The notes under the pieces are model-generated. The model searched no databases. It was not told the origin of the DNA and saw nothing but the letters and a program-made list of their open reading frames with translations. A stretch of DNA of 43,394 bases from an uncultured Acetatifactor sp. (lineage in GTDB: Bacteria > Bacillota > Clostridia > Lachnospirales > Lachnospiraceae). Below are positions 17,403 through 25,495 of the stretch, piece after piece (position 1 is the first letter of the stretch; every line of letters begins with the position of its first letter). The stretch covers positions 1 through 43,394 of the forward strand of contig CAJUFO010000031.1 of assembly GCA_910585615.1 (NCBI GenBank), given 5' to 3'. The position numbers and the translations under genes are program-made.

Positions 17403-18449
17403 CTATTTTCTTCTGTCTATCAAGTTCAGTATCAACTGCTTCAGGAACTCATGCTCCCCCTCGAAACCGTCCAGTATAGCCACAGCCTCTCTGGACAATG
17501 CTTCTGCGTCAGCCTTTGCCTGCTCCAGGCCCTTCCATGTCACATAGGTGGTTTTCCCGTTCTGGGCGTCGCTGCCAGTGGACTTGCCCAGCTCCCCGCT
17601 GTCGCCGATCACGTCCAGGATGTCGTCCTGTATCTGGAAGGCGATGCCTATGTTGTAAGCGCATTTTTCGATGACGGCCACCCGGTCTTCTCCGGCTCCC
17701 GCCAGAATCGCGCCTGTCATCATGGCCGCCTGTATCAGGGCCGCGGTCTTGTGGGCATGGATGAACATGAGCCTGGTCCCGGCATCCTCCGCAACGGACT
17801 CCGTGGAATCCTCTGAGCCCTGTGCGGCCATGGCCGAATCTCTCCCGTGCCCGTCCAGGCCCTTCTCAGCCTGGCCGAATTTCTTCTCGGCCATGACGAA
17901 GCTCTTCTCGGCCATGACATCCACCACCTGCCCGCCAATCATGCCATGAATCCCTGCCTTGCGCGCCAAAACGGAAAACGCGGCAGAGGCCCGCTCCAGC
18001 CGCGCAAGCCTTTCTCCCTCAGAGGCGCTGCTCCCCGGCCCGGGCTCCCCAAGCGCCCGGATCGCCGTCTCAAAGGCATAGTTCAGCAGACCGTCCCCGG
18101 CCAGGATGCCCATGGTCTCCCCGTACACATACCAGGTGGTCTCCCTTCCCCTGCGGTAGCGGTCATTGTCCATGGCGGGCAGATCGTCGTGCACCAGGGA
18201 ATAGGTATGAATCATCTCGATGGCAGCCATGAAATGTTCGATTGCGCCGCCGTCTTCCCCGCCGCACATCCGATAGGTCTCCCGCATGAGAATCGGGCGC
18301 AGGCGCTTTCCCCCGGCCAGCAGACTGTAGTTCATGGCCTCTATGATTTTCCCCTGCAGCCCTTCCTCCTTAGGCAGATGCTCCCGCAGCACCCGCTCCG
18401 CATATGCGGTCTCCTCCCGCAGCCTCTCCTCAAATGCTGATGCGTCCAT
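17403..18449 (-). CDS. ispA: Farnesyl (polyprenyl) diphosphate synthase
   Basis: A short-chain trans-prenyltransferase that builds farnesyl diphosphate from IPP and DMAPP for undecaprenyl and quinone precursors. First aspartate-rich motif: DDLPAMDND (88-96). Second: DDILD (275-279). Lys47, Arg49 and the GGKRLRP segment bind substrate. At 348 aa it is about 50 aa longer than usual. A low-complexity segment (residues about 180-224) between GGQVVDV and the KTAALI helix contains degenerate repeats (VMAEKSF, VMAEKKF, QAEKG) and acidic residues. At DNA level a 21-bp unit is tandemly repeated near 17885-17920. The gene overlaps the xseB 3' end by 20 bp. Confidence 0.94.
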   Translation of the reverse strand: MDASAFEERLREETAYAERVLREHLPKEEGLQGKIIEAMNYSLLAGGKRLRPILMRETYRMCGGEDGGAIEHFMAAIEMIHTYSLVHDDLPAMDNDRYRRGRETTWYVYGETMGILAGDGLLNYAFETAIRALGEPGPGSSASEGERLARLERASAAFSVLARKAGIHGMIGGQVVDVMAEKSFVMAEKKFGQAEKGLDGHGRDSAMAAQGSEDSTESVAEDAGTRLMFIHAHKTAALIQAAMMTGAILAGAGEDRVAVIEKCAYNIGIAFQIQDDILDVIGDSGELGKSTGSDAQNGKTTYVTWKGLEQAKADAEALSREAVAILDGFEGEHEFLKQLILNLIDRRK

Positions 18450-18666
18450 TTCCGAATTCCTCCAGTTCTCCCTCTTCCGTAAGCTTGAGCACCTGCTTCT
18501 CCACCTTATCTATCTGGTCGTTGCACTGCTTCAGGACCGCCATGCCCGCGCTGTAGGCCGTGAAGGCCTCCTCCAGCGGGATGTCGTCCCGCTCCAGCTC
18601 CCCGATCAGTTCCTCCAGCCTGGCGAAATTCTCCTCCAGGCTAAGCTTTCTCGTCTCTTCAGCCAT
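18430..18666 (-). CDS. xseB: Exodeoxyribonuclease VII small subunit
   Basis: XseB binds in several copies to XseA to form the nuclease that degrades single-stranded DNA to acid-insoluble then acid-soluble oligonucleotides. The 78-aa protein has the family pattern FARLEELIGELERDDIPLEE followed by the coiled coil YSAGMAVLKQCNDQIDKVEK. The ATG overlaps the end of the broken small ORF as ATGGCTGA. The C-terminus overlaps ispA, so translation is coupled along the operon. Confidence 0.93.
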   Translation of the reverse strand: MAEETRKLSLEENFARLEELIGELERDDIPLEEAFTAYSAGMAVLKQCNDQIDKVEKQVLKLTEEGELEEFGNGRISI

Positions 18667-18910
18667 TTTCCACTCTCTCCTCGTCCGATTGCCTTAGCCG
18701 CTTCCTGATGATACATTTCACCCCTATCACCGCCTCCAGAATCCCCAGAGCTATCCCGCCCCCCAGCAAAGCCTCTCTGGTACCAGAATTGCGCCGCCTC
18801 CAGTGTAGGATACATTCGATGCCCCAGACAATCCTCCACCATATTCACGATTAGCCAAACGCTCCAAAAACAATGACAGGAGTCAGCCCCTTGTCGATTC
18901 TCCTCAGCAT
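18659..18910 (-). pseudogene. Broken small membrane-protein ORF between xseA and xseB
   Basis: An 84-codon frame starts at an ATG embedded in the xseA stop (ATGCTGA) and ends at a TGA embedded in the xseB start (ATGGCTGA), the pattern of a coupled operon gene. It contains stops at codons 20 (TAA) and 22 (TGA). The conceptual product begins MLRRIDKGLTPVIVFGAFG. After the stops it reads IWWRIVWGIE, then a hydrophobic ALLGGGIALGILEAVIG and a basic, charged tail (IIRKRLRQSDEERVE). It resembles a two-helix membrane protein, but I recognise no family. The 19-residue leader alone could still be translated. Confidence 0.4.
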
Positions 18911-20136
18911 AGCTTTCCCCTTCCGTCCTCCGCGGGCCCAATCCTGACCACCCTGGCCCCGATCCGCCCGTCCTTCACCCGGATGGTGATGTCCTGCCCT
19001 TCCCGCACCTGCCTTACGGAGCGGATATTGTGCCCCGCGCTGTCCTCCACATAGGAATAGCCGCTGCCCAGCTTCTCCAGAGGGGACAGCCCCTTCATCC
19101 GCTCGATGTAGATTTCCAGCTCGTGGCGGCGGCGCTCCAGGAGCCTGTTCATCCTTTCCTGCAGCCTCTCCTCCGCCGACAGCGCGGCCATCTTCCTCTC
19201 CCGGATCCGGCTCCCGGGGCTCTTCAGCTTCAGTTTCAGCTCCAACTGCCTGGCCTGTCCCCGGCCGTCCTGGAGCTTCCTCTGCATCAGGCGCAGCAGC
19301 GCGTCCCTGTAATTCAGTATCCCGCTCATGATTTCCCGGATATCCGTCACCGCCAGCTCCGCTGCCGCCGATGGCGTGGGCGCCCGCAAGTCTGCCACGA
19401 AATCCACGATCGTGGTATCCGTCTCATGTCCCACCGCGGAGATGACCGGCACGGAGCAGTCGAACACCGCCTGGGCCACCTCCCTCTCGTTGAAGGCCCA
19501 CAAATCCTCGATGGAGCCGCCGCCCCTGCCCACGATCATCACGTCCACCCCGAAGGCCTCCAACGCCCGGATGCCCCGGACGATGCTGGGCACCGCCGCC
19601 TCCCCCTGGACGATGGCCGGATAGAGGATGATCTGTACATAAGGGTTCCTCCTGCCCGCTATCTGGATGATGTCCCGGACGGCCGCTCCCGTGTCCGCTG
19701 TGACCACGCCCAGGGTCTGTATGAACCTGGGGATGGGCTGCTTGTACTCCGGGGCGAACATGCCAGATTCCTCCAGCTCCTGTTTCAGCCGTTCGAACCT
19801 CTCATAGAGCTGGCCGCTTCCGTCCAGCCGGATTTCCTTCGCGTAGAGCTGGTACTTCCCGTCCCGCTCGTACACGTCCACCGCGCCGCCCACAATCACC
19901 TGCTGGCCTTCGGACATACGAAAAGAGAGGCCCGCACGGCTGCCCGCGAACATCACGCAGCTTATGGTCCCCCTGGAATCCTTCAACGTAAAATAGATAT
20001 GTCCCGAGGAATGGTACTTGCAGTTGCTCACCTCGCCCTTCACATAGAGCCTCTGCAGCAGATAGTCCTGCGTGAACATATTTTTGATATAAGAGTTCAA
20101 TTGTCCTACAGTATAAACATTCCGGATCTCAATCAC
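18904..20136 (-). CDS. xseA: Exodeoxyribonuclease VII large subunit
   Basis: XseA is the catalytic subunit. Residues 1-95 form the OB fold (VGQLNSYIKNMF, VSNCKYHSSGHIYFTLKD). The catalytic core includes GVVTADTGAAVRDI, the GRGGGSIEDLWAFNE motif and SAVGHETDTTIVDFVAD. A long coiled coil (about 275-350) and a C-terminal beta segment (LSPLEKLGSGYSYVED) complete it. Its length of 410 aa is normal. It overlaps nusB by 8 bp at its start. Confidence 0.96.
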   Translation of the reverse strand: MIEIRNVYTVGQLNSYIKNMFTQDYLLQRLYVKGEVSNCKYHSSGHIYFTLKDSRGTISCVMFAGSRAGLSFRMSEGQQVIVGGAVDVYERDGKYQLYAKEIRLDGSGQLYERFERLKQELEESGMFAPEYKQPIPRFIQTLGVVTADTGAAVRDIIQIAGRRNPYVQIILYPAIVQGEAAVPSIVRGIRALEAFGVDVMIVGRGGGSIEDLWAFNEREVAQAVFDCSVPVISAVGHETDTTIVDFVADLRAPTPSAAAELAVTDIREIMSGILNYRDALLRLMQRKLQDGRGQARQLELKLKLKSPGSRIRERKMAALSAEERLQERMNRLLERRRHELEIYIERMKGLSPLEKLGSGYSYVEDSAGHNIRSVRQVREGQDITIRVKDGRIGARVVRIGPAEDGRGKLC

Positions 20137-20575
20137 CTGATTTCAACAATTCGCGAGCGCTTTCCGTCCGCGGAAGCTTCACGATCTTGGCCAGGATGGC
20201 GTTCACGAAACCGCCGGCGTTCTCCTGCCCGTACAGCTTCGCCAGCCCCACCGCCTCATCTATCGCCACTCCCGCGGGAATGTCGTCGTCAAAGCGCAGC
20301 TCGTACACAGCCAGGCGCAGCACAGCCAGCTCCACCTTGCCCATCCGCCTGGTATTCCATCCCACGGTATTTTCGTCGATCAGCCTGTCTATCCCGGGAA
20401 GCTCCCGAAAGACAGTCTGACAGCGCTTCTCTATATAATCGGCATCCTTCTGGGATCCAATCTCCTCGTTGTCCTCCACGAACAGCCTCATCTGCCTGGG
20501 CATGTCCTGGGCCGGATGGAACTCCGCCTGGAACAAAAGCCGGAAAACCTGCTCCCTTTGTTCATGTCTTCCCAT
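20129..20575 (-). CDS. nusB: Transcription antitermination factor NusB
   Basis: NusB joins NusE (S10) at boxA RNA to promote rRNA antitermination. The all-helical 148-aa protein starts MGRHEQREQVFRLLFQAEF, and the C-terminal half has the family pattern MGKVELAVLRLAVYELRFDD followed by AIDEAVGLAKLYGQENAGGF and VNAILAKI. It lies between asp23 and xseA with short spacings, the usual clostridial arrangement. Confidence 0.96.
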   Translation of the reverse strand: MGRHEQREQVFRLLFQAEFHPAQDMPRQMRLFVEDNEEIGSQKDADYIEKRCQTVFRELPGIDRLIDENTVGWNTRRMGKVELAVLRLAVYELRFDDDIPAGVAIDEAVGLAKLYGQENAGGFVNAILAKIVKLPRTESARELLKSGD

Positions 20576-20597
20576 TTGTCACCCCCCGAAGCCCGCG

Positions 20598-20978
20598 TCA
20601 CACCCTGACCTTCACTCCGGCGATGCGGATGTTCACGTCAGTGCAGTTCAGGCCCGTCATGTTCTCGATGGCCGCCTTCACCTTGGCCTGCACATGATGG
20701 CAGGTGGCCGGGATATTGTATCCGTATTCCATGGTCACGGCCAGGTCCACCCGCACATTGCGCCCGGTCACCACCACCCTCACGCCCTTGGTCAGCTTCT
20801 TCATGCCCACCTTGCCCATGAGCTCATTGGTGATGTTCCCGGCCATGGCGCTGATGCCCTCCACCTCCGTGGCCGCCAGGGAGGCGATCATCGCCACCAC
20901 GTCGTCGGCAATCTGCACCATGCCCACATTCTCCTCCGCTTTCAATACCACTGTACTGCTCTCTGTTTCTTTTCCCAT
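20598..20978 (-). CDS. Asp23/Gls24-family envelope stress protein
   Basis: DUF322/Asp23 proteins are small cytoplasmic or membrane-associated proteins linked to cell-envelope homeostasis; in clostridia one precedes nusB (YqhY in Bacillus). I set the start at the ATG at 20978 (126 aa), with AGGAGGG about 8 nt upstream. An in-frame extension upstream crosses promoter sequence. Typical segments are VQIADDVVAMIASLAATEVE, GISAMAG and VTGRNVRVDLAVTMEYGYN. This is the first gene of the large nusB-recN operon. Confidence 0.9.
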   Translation of the reverse strand: MGKETESSTVVLKAEENVGMVQIADDVVAMIASLAATEVEGISAMAGNITNELMGKVGMKKLTKGVRVVVTGRNVRVDLAVTMEYGYNIPATCHHVQAKVKAAIENMTGLNCTDVNIRIAGVKVRV

Positions 20979-21020
20979 GAAAAATACCCTCCTGAAAAAG
21001 CATTTCAAATATGTCCCAAT

Positions 21021-21029
21021 ATTATACCA
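21021..21029 (-). promoter_or_regulatory. Extended -10 promoter element proximal to asp23
   Basis: On the minus strand TGGTATAAT is an exact extended -10. No good -35 is present at 17 bp; the position is taken by a short GC hairpin (GCGCG/CGCGC, 21036-21050). It would start transcription about 40 nt 5' of the asp23 ATG. Confidence 0.55.
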
Positions 21030-21063
21030 CAATTTCGCGCGCTTCGCGCACATGGAATCAAAA

Positions 21064-21120
21064 GTTGACACAATGTCTTTATGGGTCAACATTATACCAT
21101 AGATCCTATTCATTTGTCAC
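21064..21120 (-). promoter_or_regulatory. Distal asp23 promoter with operator-like inverted repeat
   Basis: A -35-like GTGACA (21115-21120) lies 18 bp from TATAAT (21091-21096), which is extended by TGG (to 21099). Just downstream, where the transcript starts, GTTGACACA (21064-21072) and TGGGTCAAC (21082-21090) form a 9-bp inverted repeat with one mismatch, a likely repressor site. Confidence 0.6.
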
Positions 21121-22362
21121 CCAAAATGTCAGCGACAACTGTTTTTCGTTCTGGGCATAGGCCACCCTGCCCTCCTCGTCCGACAGATACCGGAAAATCT
21201 CCTGCCCGTCTATCAGCCCCTCCACCACTTCCCTGTAACAGGGCTCATCGGCGCATTTGATCGTCACGTCGGCGCGGCCCTCTTCCAGGGTTTTCCGGAA
21301 CAGGGCCTCCATCTGCTCCCTGTCATAAAAAGTGAAATACGCGCCCTCCCGCACATAATAATTCGCTTCAGTGGCAACGCACAGGGGCATGGGCACCTGG
21401 CCTCCGATGGAGTGGGTGCGCAGCAGCTCCGCAGTGGTCACGTTCAGATAGTCATAGTTGATCTCCGGCATGGCGATTCTGCCGCTCCCGTCCCCGGCCT
21501 CCTCCCCGGAGGGCGTATCATCCATCTGGTAGGACACGTCCCCCCATGTGGTGTCCACATAGTAGTAGTTCCCGTTCACCTTCACCAGATTCCAGGCATG
21601 GCCCTCCCCGGTCTCCACGGTCCCCAGGACCAAAGTGCACTCCACCCCCAGCCTGTTCAGCAGATACTGGGTGGCCTTGGCATAGCCCTGGCAGACGGAG
21701 GAGCGGCCTACGAACACCGAATATATGTTCTGGTTGTCCGCGGCGTTCAGGTCGTAGTCCGTCTGGCGGATCAATGTGTCGTACACATACTTTACCTTGT
21801 CATAATCCGAGGCCTCCTCCGGAATGCCGGCCAGGATCCGATCCGCGGCCAGCCGAATCTCCTCCTCCCGCTCCACGGCAGTGTCCAGGTCCACATTGTA
21901 GGTGCCGGAGAACTCCACGGCAGTGAGGGTTGTCCCCCTGGAGTATTTCGTGTAGGAATAGCCGTCCACATAGAACAGCTCCGGGTGGTCGCTCAGGACG
22001 CACTGGAAAATCTTGTCGATGCTCTCCTCGTCCAGCCCTGCCTCAAGCCCCTCCCGGCTTAAGTGCTCCTGCCTGCCGAAGCCCCCCAATATGCGCTCCA
22101 TGTCATCGTACCAGATCTGCTCCGTCTCGCTCAGGGTAGCGCGGGCATAGAGGCAGTTCCCCTCCGTCAGGAAATTCACCGGAGGCTCCGTCTCCTCCGG
22201 CGGCTCCTGGGTCTGGGGAATGCTGGTGGACACCTCCTCCGCCTGCAGGGAATAGTCCCGGGGCACCTCGTGCCGGAAATCGATTCCCGCACAGCCTGTA
22301 CATACCAGGCACAGGAGCGCCGCCCCCAGCATGGGCCATATCATATGCGTCTTCTTCCTCAT
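21106..22362 (-). CDS. Transglutaminase-like lipoprotein
   Basis: The 418-aa protein has a lipoprotein signal peptide ending in LVCTGC (modified Cys at about 24), then a Pro/Glu/Thr-rich linker (SIPQTQEPPEETEPPVNF). An extracellular transglutaminase-like fold follows, with a probable triad: Cys in SSVCQGYAKATQYLL, His in GEGHAWNLVKVNGNYYYVD and Asp in YVDTTWGD. Bacterial members are cysteine proteases or cross-linking enzymes of the envelope; the substrate is unknown. A second member of this type occurs at 32397. It lies between prfC and asp23, facing the same way. Confidence 0.85.
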   Translation of the reverse strand: MRKKTHMIWPMLGAALLCLVCTGCAGIDFRHEVPRDYSLQAEEVSTSIPQTQEPPEETEPPVNFLTEGNCLYARATLSETEQIWYDDMERILGGFGRQEHLSREGLEAGLDEESIDKIFQCVLSDHPELFYVDGYSYTKYSRGTTLTAVEFSGTYNVDLDTAVEREEEIRLAADRILAGIPEEASDYDKVKYVYDTLIRQTDYDLNAADNQNIYSVFVGRSSVCQGYAKATQYLLNRLGVECTLVLGTVETGEGHAWNLVKVNGNYYYVDTTWGDVSYQMDDTPSGEEAGDGSGRIAMPEINYDYLNVTTAELLRTHSIGGQVPMPLCVATEANYYVREGAYFTFYDREQMEALFRKTLEEGRADVTIKCADEPCYREVVEGLIDGQEIFRYLSDEEGRVAYAQNEKQLSLTFWVTNE

Positions 22363-22396
22363 CTGCCCGCTCTCCTTTATCCGGGCCCGTCCCGCC

Positions 22397-23992
22397 TTAG
22401 TTTTTGTTGAATTCCGTCAGAACGAGTCCTTTATTCCGGTCAAGCGTCATGCCGACGCTCCATGGGTTCACGAATAAAAGCAAAGGATTCCCCTTCATGT
22501 CCTTCACCTTCTTCATGTCCGAGGTGCCCGTCAGCTTCTCGATGTCCACCTCATCCTTGTTTTCTATCCAGCGGATATGCTCATAGGGCAGGGAATCCAG
22601 CCGAATCTCCACATTGTACTCGTTTTCCAGCCTGTACTTCAGCACGTCGAACTGCAGCACGCCCACCACGCCCACGATGATTTCCTCCAGGCCCGTGTTG
22701 AATTCCTGGAAAATCTGGATGGCGCCCTCCTGGGCAATCTGCTGGATGCCCTTGACGAACTGTTTGCGCTTCATGGTGTCGATCTGGCGCACCCTGGCGA
22801 AATGCTCCGGGGCGAAGGTGGGGATACCCTCGTACCGGAACTTCTCCTTGGGGCTGCACAGGGTGTCCCCGATGGAGAAGATGCCGGGGTCGAACACGCC
22901 GATGATGTCCCCAGCGTAGGCCTCGCTCAGAATCTTCCTGTCGTCCGCCATGATCTGCTGGGGTTGGGAGAGCCGCATGACCTTGCCACCCTGGACGTGG
23001 CGCACCTCCATCTGGGCGTCGAACCTGCCGGAGCAGATGCGCATGAAGGCCACCCTGTCCCGGTGAGCCTTGTTCATATTGGCCTGAATCTTGAACACAA
23101 AGGCGCTGAAAGCGTTCTCCGTCGGCTCTATCATGCCCACGTCCGCCTTTCTGGCCAGGGGCGTGGTGGTCATCTGCAGGAAATGCTTCAGGAAAATCTC
23201 CACACCGAAATTGGTCAGGGCGGAGCCGAAGCACACAGGCGTCAAATCTCCCGCCCGCACCGCCTCCAGGTTGAAATCCGCTCCCGCTCCGTCCAGCAGG
23301 TCAATCTCCTCCAGCAGCTTGTCCGCCGCGCCGTCGCCGATCTGGGCCCGCAGCATGTCCTCCTGCGCCACAGAAATCTCCGTGGCAGTGCCCTCCTTGG
23401 TGCCCTTCTCCGTGTCCGCGTAGGAGATTACGCATTTCTTCTCCCTGTCATAGACGCCCTTGAATTCCTTTCCCGAACCGATGGGCCAGTTCACGGGGCA
23501 GGTAGCGATTCCTAACTCTTTTTCAATGTCGTCCAGCAGGTCGAAGGTGTCCCTCGCATCCCTGTCCATCTTGTTGATAAAGGTGAAAATCGGAATCTTG
23601 CGCATGACGCAGACCTTGAACAGCTTCCTGGTCTGGGCCTCCACGCCCTTGGAGGCGTCGATCACCATCACGGCGGAATCCGCGGCCATCAAAGTGCGGT
23701 AGGTGTCCTCCGAGAAATCCTGATGCCCGGGCGTGTCCAATATGTTGATGCAGTAGCCGCCGTACTCGAACTGCAATACCGAGGAGGTCACTGAGATACC
23801 TCTCTCCTTCTCTATCTCCATCCAGTCGGAGACGGCGTGCCTGGCCGTGGCCTTTCCCTTCACGCTCCCCGCCAGGTTGATGGCGCCGCCGTAGAGCAGG
23901 AATTTCTCCGTCAGGGTGGTCTTGCCGGCATCCGGGTGGGAGATGATGGCGAAGGTGCGCCGGCGGTTTATTTCTTCTGTGTAGTCGTTCAT
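22397..23992 (-). CDS. prfC: Peptide chain release factor 3
   Basis: RF3 is a translational GTPase that removes RF1/RF2 after peptide release. Motifs: G1 SHPDAGKTT (near 18), switch segment ERGISVTSSV, G3 DTPGHQDFSEDTYRTL and G4 NKMDR. The C-terminal part has QFVKGIQQIAQEGAIQIFQE and VGVVGVLQFDVLKYRLENEY, which separate RF3 from EF-G and from ribosome protection proteins. Its length of 531 aa is normal. The start MNDYTEEINRRRTFAIISH is typical. Confidence 0.96.
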   Translation of the reverse strand: MNDYTEEINRRRTFAIISHPDAGKTTLTEKFLLYGGAINLAGSVKGKATARHAVSDWMEIEKERGISVTSSVLQFEYGGYCINILDTPGHQDFSEDTYRTLMAADSAVMVIDASKGVEAQTRKLFKVCVMRKIPIFTFINKMDRDARDTFDLLDDIEKELGIATCPVNWPIGSGKEFKGVYDREKKCVISYADTEKGTKEGTATEISVAQEDMLRAQIGDGAADKLLEEIDLLDGAGADFNLEAVRAGDLTPVCFGSALTNFGVEIFLKHFLQMTTTPLARKADVGMIEPTENAFSAFVFKIQANMNKAHRDRVAFMRICSGRFDAQMEVRHVQGGKVMRLSQPQQIMADDRKILSEAYAGDIIGVFDPGIFSIGDTLCSPKEKFRYEGIPTFAPEHFARVRQIDTMKRKQFVKGIQQIAQEGAIQIFQEFNTGLEEIIVGVVGVLQFDVLKYRLENEYNVEIRLDSLPYEHIRWIENKDEVDIEKLTGTSDMKKVKDMKGNPLLLFVNPWSVGMTLDRNKGLVLTEFNKN

Positions 23993-24137
23993 TTATTCAC
24001 GTTCCTCCATTTTCATGTCATCGCAGAGGCTTGTTCCGATCTGCGTTTTATTCTGCTCTCTGATCCGATATCCTCTCCGGGCCGGAGGGTATTTCGGATG
24101 CCTGGTACCCCAGCGCGGGAATTCCCGCACCGGTGTA
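23993..24137. other. Intergenic region between deoB and prfC with two dyads
   Basis: An imperfect hairpin (24063-24099, outer arms ATCCGA/TCGGAT and a GC-rich inner stem) and a perfect 14-bp palindrome GCGGGAATTCCCGC (24115-24128) fill most of the gap 3' of deoB. Neither has a T-run. They may slow or process the deoB transcript. I see no gene here. Confidence 0.45.
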
Positions 24138-25334
24138 CTAGGGCGGAGTGGCGCATCCGGCCTCCCGGGCCGGCATCCCAGACAGCATGGACTCCCCCTC
24201 GAAGGCGGGCGCAATGCCAAAATAGTGCAGCACAGTGGCCCCGATGTCCGCGAAAGTCTCTCTGGTGCCCAGGTTCCTCGGAGCGATTCCCGGCCCGTAC
24301 ATGACAAACGGCACATGCTCCCTGGTATGGTCGGTGGTGGCGAGATACCCCGGATCGCAGCCATGGTCAGCCGTGATCATCAGGATGTCCCCCTCTCTGA
24401 GCTTTGAGAGGATTTCCGGAAGCCTTCCGTCAAAATAGGCCAGGGCCTTCGCATAGCCGTCTATATCCCTGCGGTGGCCGTATAGCATGTCGTAGTCCAC
24501 CAGGTTCACGAAGCACAGCCCCTCGAACTCCTTGTCCAGATATTCCAGCGTCCGCTCTATGCCCTCCTGGTTGCCGGAGGTGTACACGGACTCCGTGATG
24601 CCCTTTCCGGCGAAGATGTCCTTAATCTTGCCCACGGCGATGACCGCTTTGCCGCTGTCCGAGAGCTGATCCAGCATGGTGGCGGAGGGCGGCAGGATGG
24701 AGAAATCATGGCGGTGGGCCGTCCTTGTGAATTTCCCGCCCCGGGGGCCGATGAAGGGCCTGGCGATGACCCTGCCCACGCCGTGCTCGCCCTGCAGGAT
24801 CTCCCTCGCCGCCCTGCAGTATCCGTACAGCTCCTCCAGAGGCACCTTCTCCTCATGGGCCGCTATCTGGAACACGCTGTCGGCGGAGGTGTATACGATC
24901 AGGTCCCCGGTGGCCATATGGGCGTCGCCGTAATCCTGAATCACTGTGGTGCCGGAATAGGGCCGGTTGCAGAGCACGCCCCGCCCTGTCTTCTCACAGA
25001 AAGCATCCAGCACCTCCTTCGGGAACCCCTCCGGATAGGTGGGCAGGGGCTTGGGCGAGTAAATCCCCGCGATCTCCCAGTGGCCGATGGTGGTATCCTT
25101 GCCCCTGGAGCGCTCCTTGAGCCTGGCTATTACAGCACTGTGGTCTTCCCTGTTTCCCGGCACGGATACGCCGTCTATCCGGAACAGCCCCAGATTCCCC
25201 ATGTTCGGCATGGAAAAGAACGGGCTGGAGGACACAGTCCCCAGCGTATCGACGTTCACGTCGCCGTAGGAAGCCGCATCCTCCATTGCACCGATTCCAA
25301 AGCTGTCCAGCACGATCAAAAATACCCTTTTCAT
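24138..25334 (-). CDS. deoB: Phosphopentomutase
   Basis: DeoB interconverts ribose-1-phosphate (or the deoxy form) and ribose-5-phosphate, linking nucleoside salvage to the pentose phosphate pathway. It is an alkaline-phosphatase-superfamily Mn enzyme. Metal-binding segments are VLDSFGIGAMEDA near residue 8, DYDMLYGHRRDIDGY, and ITADHGCDPG with TTDHTREHVP near 318-335. The catalytic Thr region is DTLGTV. Its length of 398 aa is normal. A 47-bp promoter-bearing segment is duplicated upstream. Confidence 0.96.
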   Translation of the reverse strand: MKRVFLIVLDSFGIGAMEDAASYGDVNVDTLGTVSSSPFFSMPNMGNLGLFRIDGVSVPGNREDHSAVIARLKERSRGKDTTIGHWEIAGIYSPKPLPTYPEGFPKEVLDAFCEKTGRGVLCNRPYSGTTVIQDYGDAHMATGDLIVYTSADSVFQIAAHEEKVPLEELYGYCRAAREILQGEHGVGRVIARPFIGPRGGKFTRTAHRHDFSILPPSATMLDQLSDSGKAVIAVGKIKDIFAGKGITESVYTSGNQEGIERTLEYLDKEFEGLCFVNLVDYDMLYGHRRDIDGYAKALAYFDGRLPEILSKLREGDILMITADHGCDPGYLATTDHTREHVPFVMYGPGIAPRNLGTRETFADIGATVLHYFGIAPAFEGESMLSGMPAREAGCATPP

Positions 25335-25353
25335 AGTCTCTTCTGTCCTCTCT

Positions 25354-25468
25354 GATGGCCATCCGGCCGCTTCCTGCCTTGAATAAGGTCATTATATCAT
25401 GTGCAAAGCCCGCACATGATGGATGGCCATCCGGCCGCTTCATGCCTTGAATAAGGTCATTATATCAT
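25354..25468 (-). repeat. Duplicated 47-bp promoter segment upstream of deoB
   Basis: Copies 25354-25400 and 25422-25468 match at 46 of 47 positions, with a 68-bp period. Each carries the palindrome GATGGCCATC and, on the minus strand, an extended -10 TGATATAAT (25391-25399 and 25459-25467). The spacer contains a 9-bp stem (ATCATGTGC/GCACATGAT). The result is two tandem, almost identical promoters for deoB. Confidence 0.85.
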
Positions 25469-25495
25469 AAGTATTATGTAAAACAAACAACTTTT

